A DNA stretch of 49,938 nucleotides from Burkholderiaceae bacterium (GTDB lineage: Bacteria; Pseudomonadota; Gammaproteobacteria; Burkholderiales; Burkholderiaceae_E). Below the pieces are notes generated by a model, which saw only the letters and a program-made list of their open reading frames with translations, did no database searches and had not been told where the DNA came from. The position numbers and the translations under genes were made by a program. Each line of letters opens with the position of its first letter. Positions within the stretch are counted from its first letter, which is position 1. The DNA is taken from contig JAGXFR010000044.1 of assembly GCA_024637155.1 (NCBI GenBank), positions 1 to 49,938 of the forward strand, read 5' to 3'. This document shows positions 42,965 to 49,938 of the stretch, piece after piece.

Positions 42965-43002
42965 CGCCCGCTTCGCTCACAAGGCGGGGCGGGCGTTTTT
43001 TT
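42965..43002 (+). terminator. Intrinsic terminator after the major coat gene
   Basis: Stem CGCCCGC / GCGGGCG (42965-42971, 42989-42995) followed by seven Ts (42996-43002). It ends the highly expressed early/coat transcript before the adsorption-protein gene. Confidence 0.85.
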
Positions 43003-43012
43003 GGGGGGTGTG

Positions 43013-44431
43013 ATGAATGGTTCGGAAAATCGCGGTGCTGTTGGTCGTGCTGAGCATGACGGGGTGCGGGCTGTTCTTGCCGGTCGACGATTCCGCTATG
43101 GGTCGGCCGCGCTGCTCGTTGTTCTCGCCTTCCTGCCAGCTCTAGCTCGCGCGCAATATGCGAATCTGATTCCGCCTTCGATCTGGTCTGCCACGTCGGC
43201 GGCGGGCGGGGCCGGAGTCGTGGGGGCTGCTACGGTCGTCGGTGGCGGCATTTCGACGAGCGGGCTTTTGGGTGTCGGCGGGCAGGCTGTTTCGATCCCG
43301 GCGCGTATCAATTTTGCGGCGAATGCTCCTCAATTTGCGCGGGTGGCGCTGCGCTTCTCTCCGCAGCGGTTTTTGGCAACTGCGGCGATGGGTTGGGCGC
43401 TGGACGGTGGCCTTGAGTGGGTCATCGATCAATGGCGCAAGAAAGAAGCGCCAAGCGGTCAGAATGCGAACTTTTGGTTTGTGTCGGGGCAGCCCGCCTG
43501 CGGTACGGTGTCGGCTCCTACGTGTACTTTCGAACAAGCGGCAAATCTCACCTGTTCGACGGCGGGTGTTGCCGGTGCGTTCTTCGCGGGTCGCATTCGG
43601 TTCCCTGACACTGGGCCGGGGACCAACGCGACGGTTTATTGCAAGCGCTACGTTGGGTCGCCGGACGGTGATGATTTCTCGATGACTGCGACGCGCTCGA
43701 CGACGCCGCAGCCTGAAACCGACAGGGCGGCGAATGATGCGGATTGGAATGCCTTGAACACGTTGCCCGATGCCGTGGCGCAAGAGGTCATGAAGCAGGG
43801 TTTCCCGCTCCCGGTAGAAGAGCCTGCGGTGACGCCGTATCGGATCCCGTTGGGTGTCCCTGAGCCTGTTCCCGGTGCCGATCCGGCGAAGTGGGCGCAG
43901 CCCGTTGTGGACGTGGTAGGTGCGCCGAGTCCGGCGACGCCTTGGCGTGTCAACCAGAAACCCGGCACGGTGGAAAGCCCTACCCCAACGCCGCCGGTGC
44001 CGGTGCCGATGCCGATTCCTTCTCCTGATTCGAACCCGGCCCTACCGGGTGCACCTGGTGCGCCAGGCGCGCCAGCTCCAGCTCAGATTACCTGCGGGCT
44101 ACCGGGGACGCCTCCATGCAAGATTGACGAGGCGGGGACGACGGACGGAAAGGAACTTGTCACGGCTTTTGGGGTGGGAACCTCTGAGGCTTGGGCCGAA
44201 CGGCTGGCGAAACTCGGTGAGCGCACGGCGGTTTCTACTTGGATCGGTCCGGTGTTCACTCTGCCCACGTTGTCGGTGAGCTGCGGGCCGATTGATTTCG
44301 GCAAGGTCGGCTCGTTGGATTTCTGTCCGGCGTTGGACATTTCCCGGATTGGCTTCCAATGGTTTTGGGGTTTGGTCATGGTGATCTTTGTCTATCGTCG
44401 CGTCGGTGACGCGGTTTCCATGGGGGTCTGA
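43013..44431 (+). CDS. Phage adsorption protein (pIII-like minor coat)
   Basis: About 472 aa. The signal sequence is RRFRYGSAALLVVLAFLPALARA near residues 25-48. Then come a Gly-rich N-terminal domain, a Cys-containing receptor-binding-like middle, a long Pro-rich linker (about 280-360, TPTPPVPVPMPIPSP), a second Cys-rich domain, and a C-terminal membrane anchor (WFWGLVMVIFVYRR). This layout matches Ff pIII-type proteins. The start is uncertain: ATG 43013, or GTG 43064, which would give a conventional signal peptide. It overlaps the nested lipoprotein ORF. Confidence 0.82.
   Translation: MNGSENRGAVGRAEHDGVRAVLAGRRFRYGSAALLVVLAFLPALARAQYANLIPPSIWSATSAAGGAGVVGAATVVGGGISTSGLLGVGGQAVSIPARINFAANAPQFARVALRFSPQRFLATAAMGWALDGGLEWVIDQWRKKEAPSGQNANFWFVSGQPACGTVSAPTCTFEQAANLTCSTAGVAGAFFAGRIRFPDTGPGTNATVYCKRYVGSPDGDDFSMTATRSTTPQPETDRAANDADWNALNTLPDAVAQEVMKQGFPLPVEEPAVTPYRIPLGVPEPVPGADPAKWAQPVVDVVGAPSPATPWRVNQKPGTVESPTPTPPVPVPMPIPSPDSNPALPGAPGAPGAPAPAQITCGLPGTPPCKIDEAGTTDGKELVTAFGVGTSEAWAERLAKLGERTAVSTWIGPVFTLPTLSVSCGPIDFGKVGSLDFCPALDISRIGFQWFWGLVMVIFVYRRVGDAVSMGV
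43017..43145 (+). CDS. 42-aa lipoprotein ORF nested out of frame in the pIII gene start
   Basis: Reads MVRKIAVLLVVLSMTGCGLF, a textbook lipoprotein signal with lipobox L-S-M-T-G-C (Cys17), then a short tail ending SPSCQL. The run GGGGGG lies eight bases before this ATG, a better spacing than for the pIII-frame ATG at 43013. The overlap lies in a different frame of the same strand. No homologue recognised. It may be a genuine small phage lipoprotein or a leader controlling pIII translation. Confidence 0.5.
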   Translation: MVRKIAVLLVVLSMTGCGLFLPVDDSAMGRPRCSLFSPSCQL

Positions 44432-44432
44432 T

Positions 44433-44771
44433 ATGCCGATTCTTGGCGCGTTGTTCTCCACATTCTTTGGCGCGATCTTCACCTTTCTGTCGGGCTACAT
44501 CGCCAAAAAGACGGCAATGGCTGTGGCCTACATCACGACGTATGGGGCGCTCACAGCCGCGCTAGCGGCGGTCGCGGTGACGTGTGTCGGTTACGTCACG
44601 GTGACGCTGCCGACGTTCCCCGGTTGGGCTGCGATGGGCTTCCTTATGGGCTTGTACGCGGTCGCGGCTGACTCTGCGTTCTATCTGGCGACGTGCGCAA
44701 TTGCGGTGGAAACGGCGGTGTATGTGTACCGCTGGAATGTGAACAATCTCACGCTACTTTCGCGGGCTTAG
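44433..44771 (+). CDS. Phage minor coat protein pVI-like
   Basis: A 112-aa hydrophobic protein with three predicted helices (MPILGALFSTFFGAIFTFL, AVAYITTYGALTAALAAVAVT, MGFLMGLYAVAADSAFYLATC). Its position between pIII-like and Zot genes is that of gene VI in Ff phages; it would anchor pIII at the virion tip. It begins 1 bp after the pIII stop. Confidence 0.8.
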   Translation: MPILGALFSTFFGAIFTFLSGYIAKKTAMAVAYITTYGALTAALAAVAVTCVGYVTVTLPTFPGWAAMGFLMGLYAVAADSAFYLATCAIAVETAVYVYRWNVNNLTLLSRA

Positions 44772-44772
44772 C

Positions 44773-45630
44773 ATGGCGGTCTACTTGATCGCGGGTCGGC
44801 TCGGGTCGGGTAAGTCGCTCTCGGCCGTTGGTCGCATTCGTGAGGCGTTGCGGGCTGGTCGCAGGGTGGCGACCAATCTCAATCTTGATCTTGAGGCAAT
44901 GAAATTGCCGGGGGCGGCGAACTGTGTTCGCTTGCCCGACAAGCCTACGGGCGACGAGCTGAAGGCGCTCGGCTTGGGCAACGAAACTCTTGATGAAAAT
45001 ACCAATGGGCTTTTGGTCTTGGACGAGCTTTCGAGCTGGCTCAATGCTCGTTCGTGGGGTGACAAGTCCCGCCAAGCGGTACTTGACTTTTTCATCCATT
45101 CCAGAAAGTACGGTTGGGACGTGTACTTGATCGCTCAGTCCTTGGGCCAGCTCGACAAGCAATTGCGCGATGCGTTGGTGGAATATCACGTTATCTGTCG
45201 ACGCATGGACCGGCTCAAAATTCCTCTCATCGGGGGCTTGGTCAAGGCTTTATCGTTCGGTCGGCACACAGGCCGGATGCCGCGCGTTCACATTGGCTTC
45301 GTGCGTTATGGCACGGACCGGGATTCGATTCTTGTCGAGCGGTGGACCTTTCGCGGAAACGATCTCTTCGAGTGCTATGACACGCGCCAGCGTTTTCAGG
45401 ATCGGGAGCATATTGATCCGCGTGGGGATCCTCACAAGGAAGTTGCGGCGATGTTCTCCTACTGGTGTGCGAGCTGGCCTGCCAAAGTCCGCCAGAAGGT
45501 CCCGAAACCACGCCCAATTGCGACAGAGCATTTTCTGGGGGTGGTGGACCCGGAAGCCCGGTTGCGCCTTGCTGCGGCGTTCTGGCGCGCACAGGACAAT
45601 GCTCACTCCATGCAAGTCCGGGGAAGTTGA
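44773..45630 (+). CDS. Zot-domain assembly ATPase (pI-like)
   Basis: A 285-aa protein with Walker A GRLGSGKS (about 8-15), Walker B LLVLDELSSWL (about 77-87), FFIHSRKYGWDVYLIAQSLGQLDKQLR and YHVICRRMDRLK, all typical of Zot/pI. The usual C-terminal transmembrane helix and periplasmic tail are not evident; the chain ends in an Arg/Ala-rich region. It drives phage extrusion at the inner membrane. Starts 1 bp after pVI. Confidence 0.88.
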   Translation: MAVYLIAGRLGSGKSLSAVGRIREALRAGRRVATNLNLDLEAMKLPGAANCVRLPDKPTGDELKALGLGNETLDENTNGLLVLDELSSWLNARSWGDKSRQAVLDFFIHSRKYGWDVYLIAQSLGQLDKQLRDALVEYHVICRRMDRLKIPLIGGLVKALSFGRHTGRMPRVHIGFVRYGTDRDSILVERWTFRGNDLFECYDTRQRFQDREHIDPRGDPHKEVAAMFSYWCASWPAKVRQKVPKPRPIATEHFLGVVDPEARLRLAAAFWRAQDNAHSMQVRGS

Positions 45631-45721
45631 GCGCCGTACTGTTTACCCCGGCTTGCCGGCCGGGCGGCAGGGTTCCTGCAGGGTGCCGAGTGACTTTGCC
45701 GTTTTTGGCCGAAGTGGGAAA

Positions 45722-46075
45722 TTAGGTGCTTTTTCGAGCTGCGATCGTGCTCTGGAGGTGGGATTGCTGATTCGTTTTGAGGCTTGTTTTGGGTGTTGTG
45801 GTGGGATTGTCTTTTTTTGCGGGATCAACCGCGGGACAGAGGCGCAGTGCGCTTCGGGCTTGAATTCCCATCCTGCGCAAGTCGTTCAGCGCGGTTTCGT
45901 GCCGCAGCTGCAGCAACTCAGGGACCCAAAAGGGCATTTTCCGGCGCGCTTCCAGCCAGTCTCGAATGGTGCGCGGGTGGCGGTGTAGCATCCGCGCCAC
46001 GGCCTCGAGGGGTAGCCCGGCGGTGAGGGCGCGCAGCGCCTCGGGGTTCCCGTAGCGTCGATTGGGGTGGTACAT
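45722..46075 (-). CDS. Phage helix-turn-helix regulatory protein
   Basis: A 117-aa minus-strand gene at the right end. MYHPNRRYGNPEALRALTAG is followed by LPLEAVARMLHRHPRTIRDWLEARRKMPFWVPELL, an HTH with a C-terminal Trp-rich element known from filamentous phages of Xanthomonas and Burkholderia. A Thr/Lys-rich tail ends the protein. The true start is the ATG at 46075; longer upstream reading is spurious. Possibly a second regulator. Confidence 0.72.
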   Translation of the reverse strand: MYHPNRRYGNPEALRALTAGLPLEAVARMLHRHPRTIRDWLEARRKMPFWVPELLQLRHETALNDLRRMGIQARSALRLCPAVDPAKKDNPTTTPKTSLKTNQQSHLQSTIAARKST

Positions 46076-46094
46076 GGGGGGTGCTCCAGTCGTC

Positions 46095-46125
46095 AAAAAG
46101 CCCGTGTACCAGATGGTCACGGGCT
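46095..46125 (-). terminator. Minus-strand intrinsic terminator near the right prophage end
   Basis: Stem AGCCCGTG / CACGGGCT (46099-46106, 46118-46125), with an ACC/GGT extension and a small loop, followed on the minus strand by a T-run (complement of 46095-46099). In the circular phage it lies downstream of the leftward repressor gene (40527 to 40222) across attP. In the integrated state it instead blocks leftward chromosomal transcription into the HTH gene. Confidence 0.7.
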
Positions 46126-46153
46126 CTCGTGTGGAGTTCTTCACGTTTCGCAG

Positions 46154-46181
46154 ATTGCGCGGAATGTATATTATGTCCAAT
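46154..46181 (+). other. dif: Right att site, full dif-like XerCD site
   Basis: XerC arm ATTGCGCGGAA (7/11 to E. coli dif), centre TGTATA (identical), XerD arm TTATGTCCAAT (9/11 to TTATGTTAAAT). The conserved XerD arm points to this junction as the retained host resolution site. The 240 bp after it (46182-46421) hold no gene that I can support. Confidence 0.88.
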
Positions 46182-46421
46182 ACGATACGGGGAGGAAGCC
46201 GATAGGGATCCCCTTCCGCCTGCTGGGAAAATGGTGATTCCTTCCTTACACACCACTTTAGCAAGTGTCTGCAAGTCTCTGTTCTAATGTCTATTTGTGC
46301 ATGCCTTCTTTCAGGGAATCGTGGGCCCCATGCACGGAAACGCACGGTCGTGCCACGCTCTCCGCCGGGCGGATGACCCAGCTCGGTTAGGATATCGGAT
46401 CGAAACCCGGAGCCAGCGCAG

Positions 46422-47093
46422 ATGATCACCGTCCACCACCTCAACAACTCCCGCTCACAGCGCGTGCTGTGGTTGCTCGAGGAACTCGGTGCCGAGTACG
46501 AGGTCAAGCGCTACGAGCGCGATGCCAAGACGATGCTGGCCCCTCCCGCTCTGCGCTCCGTGCATCCGCTGGGCAAGTCGCCGGTGATCACCGAGAACGG
46601 GCTCACCGTTGCCGAATCGGGCGCCATCATCGAGTACCTGATCGAGCGCCACGGCGGCGCGGCGCTGATTCCGCCCGCCGGCACGCCGGAGCGCTTGCGC
46701 TACACCTACTGGCTGCACTTCGCCGAGGGCTCGGCGATGTCCCCGCTGCTGCTGGCGCTGATCTTTCGCCGGTTGCCGACCCAGCCGATGCCCTTTTTCG
46801 TGCGTCCGGTCGCGCGCGGGCTGTGCGACAAGGTGATGAAGGGCTTCGTGGCGCCGCAACTCAAGGCGCAGCGGGATTTCATGGAGGCGGAACTGGCGAA
46901 GAGCGCCTGGTTCGCCGGCGATACCTTCAGTGCCGCCGACATCCAGATGAGCTTCGTGGTGGAGGGATCTGCGGCGCGCGGCGGATTGGACCAGGGGTAT
47001 CCCAAACTGCTGTCCTGGCTCGAGCGCATCCACGCCCGTCCCGCCTATCAGCGGGCCCTGGAGAAAGGCGGGCCCTACGACTTGCTGCGTTAG
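46422..47093 (+). CDS. Glutathione S-transferase
   Basis: A 223-aa soluble GST. N-terminal thioredoxin-like domain with a Ser-rich active-site loop (HHLNNSRSQRVLWLLEEL), LGKSPVI (cis-Pro) and the glutathione-binding AESGAIIEYL. The C-terminal helical domain has AGDTFSAADIQMSF and RPAYQRALEKG. Detoxification or isomerase role; substrate unknown. Confidence 0.93.
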   Translation: MITVHHLNNSRSQRVLWLLEELGAEYEVKRYERDAKTMLAPPALRSVHPLGKSPVITENGLTVAESGAIIEYLIERHGGAALIPPAGTPERLRYTYWLHFAEGSAMSPLLLALIFRRLPTQPMPFFVRPVARGLCDKVMKGFVAPQLKAQRDFMEAELAKSAWFAGDTFSAADIQMSFVVEGSAARGGLDQGYPKLLSWLERIHARPAYQRALEKGGPYDLLR

Positions 47094-47115
47094 TGCTCGC
47101 GGCGAGGGCCTTTCG

Positions 47116-47481
47116 TCACTCCGGGCGCAGCAAGGCCACCGCCTCCGCCACGGTCTGACCCAGTTCAAGCCCTGCCGCCTTGCCCAAGCTGTTGATCGCC
47201 GACAGTACCCCGCACCGAAGGCCGTCCGCGGCGTCGCCGATACGGGCGGAATCGCTGGCGTAGGCGGCCGCGATCACGCCCGCGGGCTCCAGGGCATCCA
47301 GTGCCGCGATGCCGGCACCCTCCTTGCCGATACCGGCATCGTTGAAGAACACCGCGTGCGGCTGCCCGCCGAGCGCGTAGGAGACCACCGAACGTCCGCC
47401 GTGAGAGCCGCTGACGATTACCGCTCCGGCCATGGTCTCCGTGGCTGCCGTAATCGTGTCGAGCAAATGCAATGCTCGCAT
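47116..47481 (-). CDS. Conserved protein of unknown function, divergent from the amidase
   Basis: 121 aa from the ATG at 47481 (GGGGGG at 7-nt spacing); a longer start at 47514 is less likely. Ordered motifs: MRALHLLDTITAATETMAG, SGSHGGRSVVSYALG, AVFFNDAGIGKEGAGIAALD, SDSARIGDAADG. A small alpha/beta-like, Gly-rich protein without signal peptide. I recall no named family. The conserved-looking GSHGG and FNDAGIGKE segments suggest a ligand-binding or catalytic site. Confidence 0.7.
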   Translation of the reverse strand: MRALHLLDTITAATETMAGAVIVSGSHGGRSVVSYALGGQPHAVFFNDAGIGKEGAGIAALDALEPAGVIAAAYASDSARIGDAADGLRCGVLSAINSLGKAAGLELGQTVAEAVALLRPE

Positions 47482-47781
47482 CGCGTCACCCCCCTGTTCC
47501 GCGGTTCGGCTCACGACTTCCGAGCCGTTTCCTTTACTTCATATACAACCTTCACATTGCTCTGTAACTTGTTGTTGTATTGTGTGTTTAGGAATCCTTT
47601 GGCCTAAACTACCGATTCTGGCGCCGGCCACCACACGGTCCAAGTCCAAGCGGTCATGGAACGGTTGTCCAGACCCCTGAAAGCTCGCATTATGCGGGGT
47701 GCGGGCCAGCCGAGTCCTTCAATCGGCCCCGGTCCCGCACGGCACGCTTCTCCATACCGCCCAAACTTTTCCAGGACGCCC
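47482..47781. other. 300-bp divergent region upstream of the amidase
   Basis: No gene seen. 47530-47620 is AT-rich and should hold the promoters for the unknown gene (leftward) and amidase (rightward). It contains the inverted repeat at 47586-47609. A weak rightward promoter candidate is TTCACA with TTGTAT downstream; support is poor. Confidence 0.5.
47586..47609. promoter_or_regulatory. Inverted repeat in the amidase promoter region
   Basis: GTTTAGG (47586-47592) and CCTAAAC (47603-47609), 7-bp perfect arms with a 10-bp centre. Spacing fits a dimeric regulator contacting successive major grooves. No regulator gene is adjacent. Confidence 0.45.
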
Positions 47782-49197
47782 ATGTCCGATCTCGCATTCT
47801 CCACCCTGACCGAACTGGCCTCCGGCCTTCGTGCGGGCCGGTTCAGCGCCGAGGAAATCATCCGTGAATACCTCGCGCGCATCGCTCTGGCAAACGCACG
47901 CCTGGGCGCCTATGTAAGTGTCGACGAGTCCGGTGCATTGCAGGGGGCGCGCGCGGCCGACGCGCGGCGCGCGTCGGGCCACAGTCTGGGCCCGCTCGAT
48001 GGCCTGCCGCTGGCGTTGAAGGATCTGTGTGAAATCGAGGGGCAGCTGACGAGCGTCGGTTCCCAGGCATGGCTGGAGCGCCGCAGCACGATCACGGCCA
48101 CGGCGGTGCAGCGCTTGCTCCAGGCGGGCATGGTGGTGCTGGGCAAGACGCACATGGTGGAGTTTGCCTTTGGCGGCTGGGGCCTGAACCCGGTGCGCGG
48201 TACGCCGCGCAATCCCTGGGACCTGGGCGTGCACCGCATCCCGGGTGGCTCGTCCAGCGGCTCAGGGGTCGCGGTGGCCGCGGGCCTGGCTCCCGCGGCA
48301 CTGGGCTCCGACACCGGGGGCTCGGTGCGGATTCCGGCATCGCTCAACGGCATCACCGGCCTCAAGACCACGCGCGGGCTGATCAGCCTGTACGGCGCGT
48401 TTCCGCTCTCGGGAACGCTCGACACGATCGGTCCTCTGACCCGCAGCGTCGAGGACGCGGCATTGCTCACCCAGGCGATGGCCGGCGCCGACGCGCGCGA
48501 CCCGAGCACGGCCCGGGCCCCGATCTTTCGGTGGAGCGCCCTCGCCGATCAACCGAAGCCGCTAGCCGGGATGCGCATCGTGCGGATGCCCGCGGCGCAA
48601 TTTCCGATGGCCGTTGCGCCGGACGTGCTGCGCGTGTTCGACGAGACACAGCGCGTCATGCGGGATCTGGGGGCTGAATTGGTAGAAAGGGAATTGCCCT
48701 TCGATTTCAACGACATGATGCTGCGCAACGGGCAGATCATCGCGGCCGAGGCCTTTGCGCTTCATCGCGCCTACATCGATGACCCGAAACTACCCTTCGG
48801 TCCGTGGACCCGCAAGCGCGTACAGAGTGGGCGGAGCATTTCCGCGGCGGACTACATCGACGCCCTCGCCCACCAGCGCGCGACGGTCAGCGCGTGGACC
48901 GCGTGGATGGGCAGCTTCGACGCCGTGCTCACGCCCTGTCTCCCGTTCGCCGCCTGCCCGCTCGAGGAAGTGGACGAAGCCCGTACGCCGCTGGCCGCCT
49001 TTACGCGCGCCGGCAACTACCTCGGCGCCTGCGGCATGTCGTTGCCCGCGGGCATGTCCGACCGGGGCCTGCCGATCGGCATGCAGTGGCTGGGAAAACC
49101 CTTCGACGAAGCCACGCTGGTGCGCCTCGGCATGGCTTTTCAACGCGCCACCGACTGGCACCGGCAGCGCCCGGATCTTTCCGAGATCGGACTTTAA
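47782..49197 (+). CDS. Amidase-signature family amidohydrolase
   Basis: A 471-aa Ser-cisSer-Lys amidase. Catalytic Lys in PLALKDLCE (about residue 78), cis-Ser in the signature GGSSSGSGVAVAAG, nucleophile Ser in DTGGSVRIP. Relatives include GatA and many amide or urea-derivative hydrolases; no GatB/C nearby, so it is a free-standing amidase. The ATG at 47782 has AGGA upstream and lacks a signal peptide. Substrate unknown. Confidence 0.93.
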   Translation: MSDLAFSTLTELASGLRAGRFSAEEIIREYLARIALANARLGAYVSVDESGALQGARAADARRASGHSLGPLDGLPLALKDLCEIEGQLTSVGSQAWLERRSTITATAVQRLLQAGMVVLGKTHMVEFAFGGWGLNPVRGTPRNPWDLGVHRIPGGSSSGSGVAVAAGLAPAALGSDTGGSVRIPASLNGITGLKTTRGLISLYGAFPLSGTLDTIGPLTRSVEDAALLTQAMAGADARDPSTARAPIFRWSALADQPKPLAGMRIVRMPAAQFPMAVAPDVLRVFDETQRVMRDLGAELVERELPFDFNDMMLRNGQIIAAEAFALHRAYIDDPKLPFGPWTRKRVQSGRSISAADYIDALAHQRATVSAWTAWMGSFDAVLTPCLPFAACPLEEVDEARTPLAAFTRAGNYLGACGMSLPAGMSDRGLPIGMQWLGKPFDEATLVRLGMAFQRATDWHRQRPDLSEIGL

Positions 49198-49267
49198 CTA
49201 TAGGCTATAACGTATTGTAATATAAATTTTTTTATCAACGAAACTGCTGCTGTATCCGTCTCTCCCC

Positions 49268-49938
49268 TCAATCCTCGCGAAGGTTGCCGGCGCTGAGCTG
49301 TTCCGCGTATTCGATGGCCTCCACAAGGCTCCGGTCGCTGGCGATGCCCTTGCCGGCGATGTCGAAGGCCGTGCCGTGATCGACCGAAGTGCGGATGATC
49401 GGCAGGCCCAGCGTGATGTTGACGCCCGAGAGGGCGTCCCAGGTGCCGGTGGCCGGATTCACGTGAAAGCCGAGCAGCTTGACGGGAATATGGCCCTGAT
49501 CGTGATACATGGCGACCACCGCGTCGTATTGCCCGGCGCGCAGCTTGACGAAAATGGTGTCGCCCGGAACCGGTCCGAGCACGTCCAGCCCGTCGGCGAC
49601 GCAGCGCGCGACCACGGGTTCGGTGACGTCGATGTCCTGCCGCCCGAACAGGCCGCCCTCGCCTGCGTGCGGATTGAGCGCGGCGACCGCGATCCGGCGG
49701 CGAGTCAGGCCGAGACCCGCGAGCGCGCGCTCGGTCACGTCGATGACGTAGCGCAGCCGTTCCGGCGTCAACAGCCGCGGCACGTCCTCGAGCGCGACAT
49801 GGGTGGTGACGTGGCTGACGCGCATGTTCTCGTGCGCCAGCATCATCACCGAGCCCTTTGCGCCGGTCAGCGCGGCAAGCATGTCGGTGTGGCCGGCGTA
49901 GCGGTATCCGGCGAGGTTCAGCGCCTCCTTGTTGAGCG
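49268..49938 (-). CDS. PdxA-family 4-phospho-acid dehydrogenase (N-terminus outside window)
   Basis: About 223 C-terminal residues, continuous to the window edge; the start lies beyond 49938. Motifs: YRYAGHTDMLAALTGAK, HVTTHVALEDVPRLL, metal-binding LNPHAGEGGLFG, MYHDQGHIPVKLLGF and IIRTSVDHGTAFDIAGKG. GHTDML with HVTTHV resembles the PdxA2 (D-threonate/D-erythronate 4-phosphate) branch more than vitamin-B6 PdxA, so the role is left open. The 70 bp before its stop, after the amidase, are AT-rich and hold no gene. Confidence 0.88.
   Translation of the reverse strand, partial: LNKEALNLAGYRYAGHTDMLAALTGAKGSVMMLAHENMRVSHVTTHVALEDVPRLLTPERLRYVIDVTERALAGLGLTRRRIAVAALNPHAGEGGLFGRQDIDVTEPVVARCVADGLDVLGPVPGDTIFVKLRAGQYDAVVAMYHDQGHIPVKLLGFHVNPATGTWDALSGVNITLGLPIIRTSVDHGTAFDIAGKGIASDRSLVEAIEYAEQLSAGNLRED

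Larger units (their letters stand above)
40188..46164 (+). mobile_element. Filamentous (inovirus) prophage integrated at dif, 5,977 bp
   Basis: Spans from the XerC-arm/centre boundary of the left att site to that of the right. Gene order is typical of inoviruses: repressor, ssDNA-binding protein, replication initiator, coat proteins, pIII-like, pVI-like, Zot/pI, and an HTH regulator. No integrase or transposase is present, and dif-like sites at both ends indicate host XerCD integration. No secretin gene is present, so virions would leave through a host secretin. Base composition looks lower in GC than flanking genes, by eye. All structural genes appear intact. Confidence 0.92.

Noticed and set aside
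40188..46164. Integrase or transposase in the prophage
   Set aside because: None found on either strand; dif-like ends explain integration by host XerCD.
40188..46164. Toxin or other cargo gene in the prophage
   Set aside because: The Zot-domain protein is the normal phage assembly ATPase; nothing resembles a toxin cargo gene.
46076..46507. N-terminal extension of the minus-strand phage HTH gene across attR
   Set aside because: It would cross the terminator and att site into chromosomal DNA; family similarity starts at the ATG at 46075.

Overview
The window is GC-rich chromosomal DNA from a betaproteobacterium. The reasons are the yciB-bolA-parvulin block, the ygfZ | mltG-tmk-holB-pilZ-tatD order, and the overall gene content. 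Rhodocyclales or Burkholderiales are the likeliest orders, but I cannot name a genus. A dif-like XerCD site near 46.17 kb suggests the window lies in the replication-terminus region.

Layout. 1-6.6 kb: housekeeping and stress genes. These are nhaA (cut by the window edge), a floA-nfeD membrane-microdomain operon, tadA, a yciB-bolA-parvulin operon with overlapping genes, a 40-codon basic small ORF with its own TATAAT box, and msrB. 6.7-25.2 kb: a long plus-strand catabolic region. It holds an acyl-CoA synthetase, a Liv-type ABC importer (K-H-M-G-F), a fused enoyl-CoA hydratase/3-hydroxyacyl-CoA dehydrogenase, a thiolase, a DhlA-like haloalkane dehalogenase, an acyl-CoA dehydrogenase of the DmdC/AidB-like type, two SDRs, two hotdog thioesterases, a zinc-free MDR reductase, an epoxide-hydrolase-like enzyme and an acetyltransferase. 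Together they read as uptake, CoA activation, beta-oxidation and side-chain hydrolysis of an organic acid whose identity is unknown. 25.2-32.8 kb: core genes (DUF4197, NRDE, ygfZ, mltG, tmk, holB, pilZ, tatD, an ankyrin-repeat protein). 32.8-37.8 kb, minus strand: a Tat-exported molybdopterin oxidoreductase, its four-cluster Fe-S subunit, a TorD-type chaperone and a polyferredoxin, with no membrane anchor subunit in view. A divergent region carries a 20-bp near-perfect dyad. 38.2-40.1 kb: a SigZ-like ECF sigma factor, a DUF318/ArsP-type permease broken by a one-base frameshift, and a CxxC mini-thioredoxin.

40.19-46.16 kb: a complete-looking filamentous prophage (inovirus) of 5,977 bp, with no integrase, inserted at dif. 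Its genes run: XRE repressor (minus strand), operator dyads, a 54-nt GC hairpin, ssDNA-binding protein, a small ORF, the replication initiator, three tiny overlapping membrane or short proteins, a pVIII-like major coat protein, a terminator, a lipoprotein ORF nested out of frame in the start of the pIII-like adsorption gene, pVI-like, Zot/pI-like, and a minus-strand helix-turn-helix gene. No secretin (pIV) gene is present. Only the right junction keeps a full dif-like site. A minus-strand intrinsic terminator at the right end would lie downstream of the repressor gene in the circular phage, but integration separates it from that gene.

46.4-49.9 kb: a glutathione S-transferase, a conserved protein of unknown function, a divergent amidase-signature enzyme, and a PdxA-family dehydrogenase cut by the window edge.

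No tRNA, rRNA, CRISPR array, transposase or integrase was recognised. All calls come from reading the sequence and from recalled family knowledge; no database search was possible.
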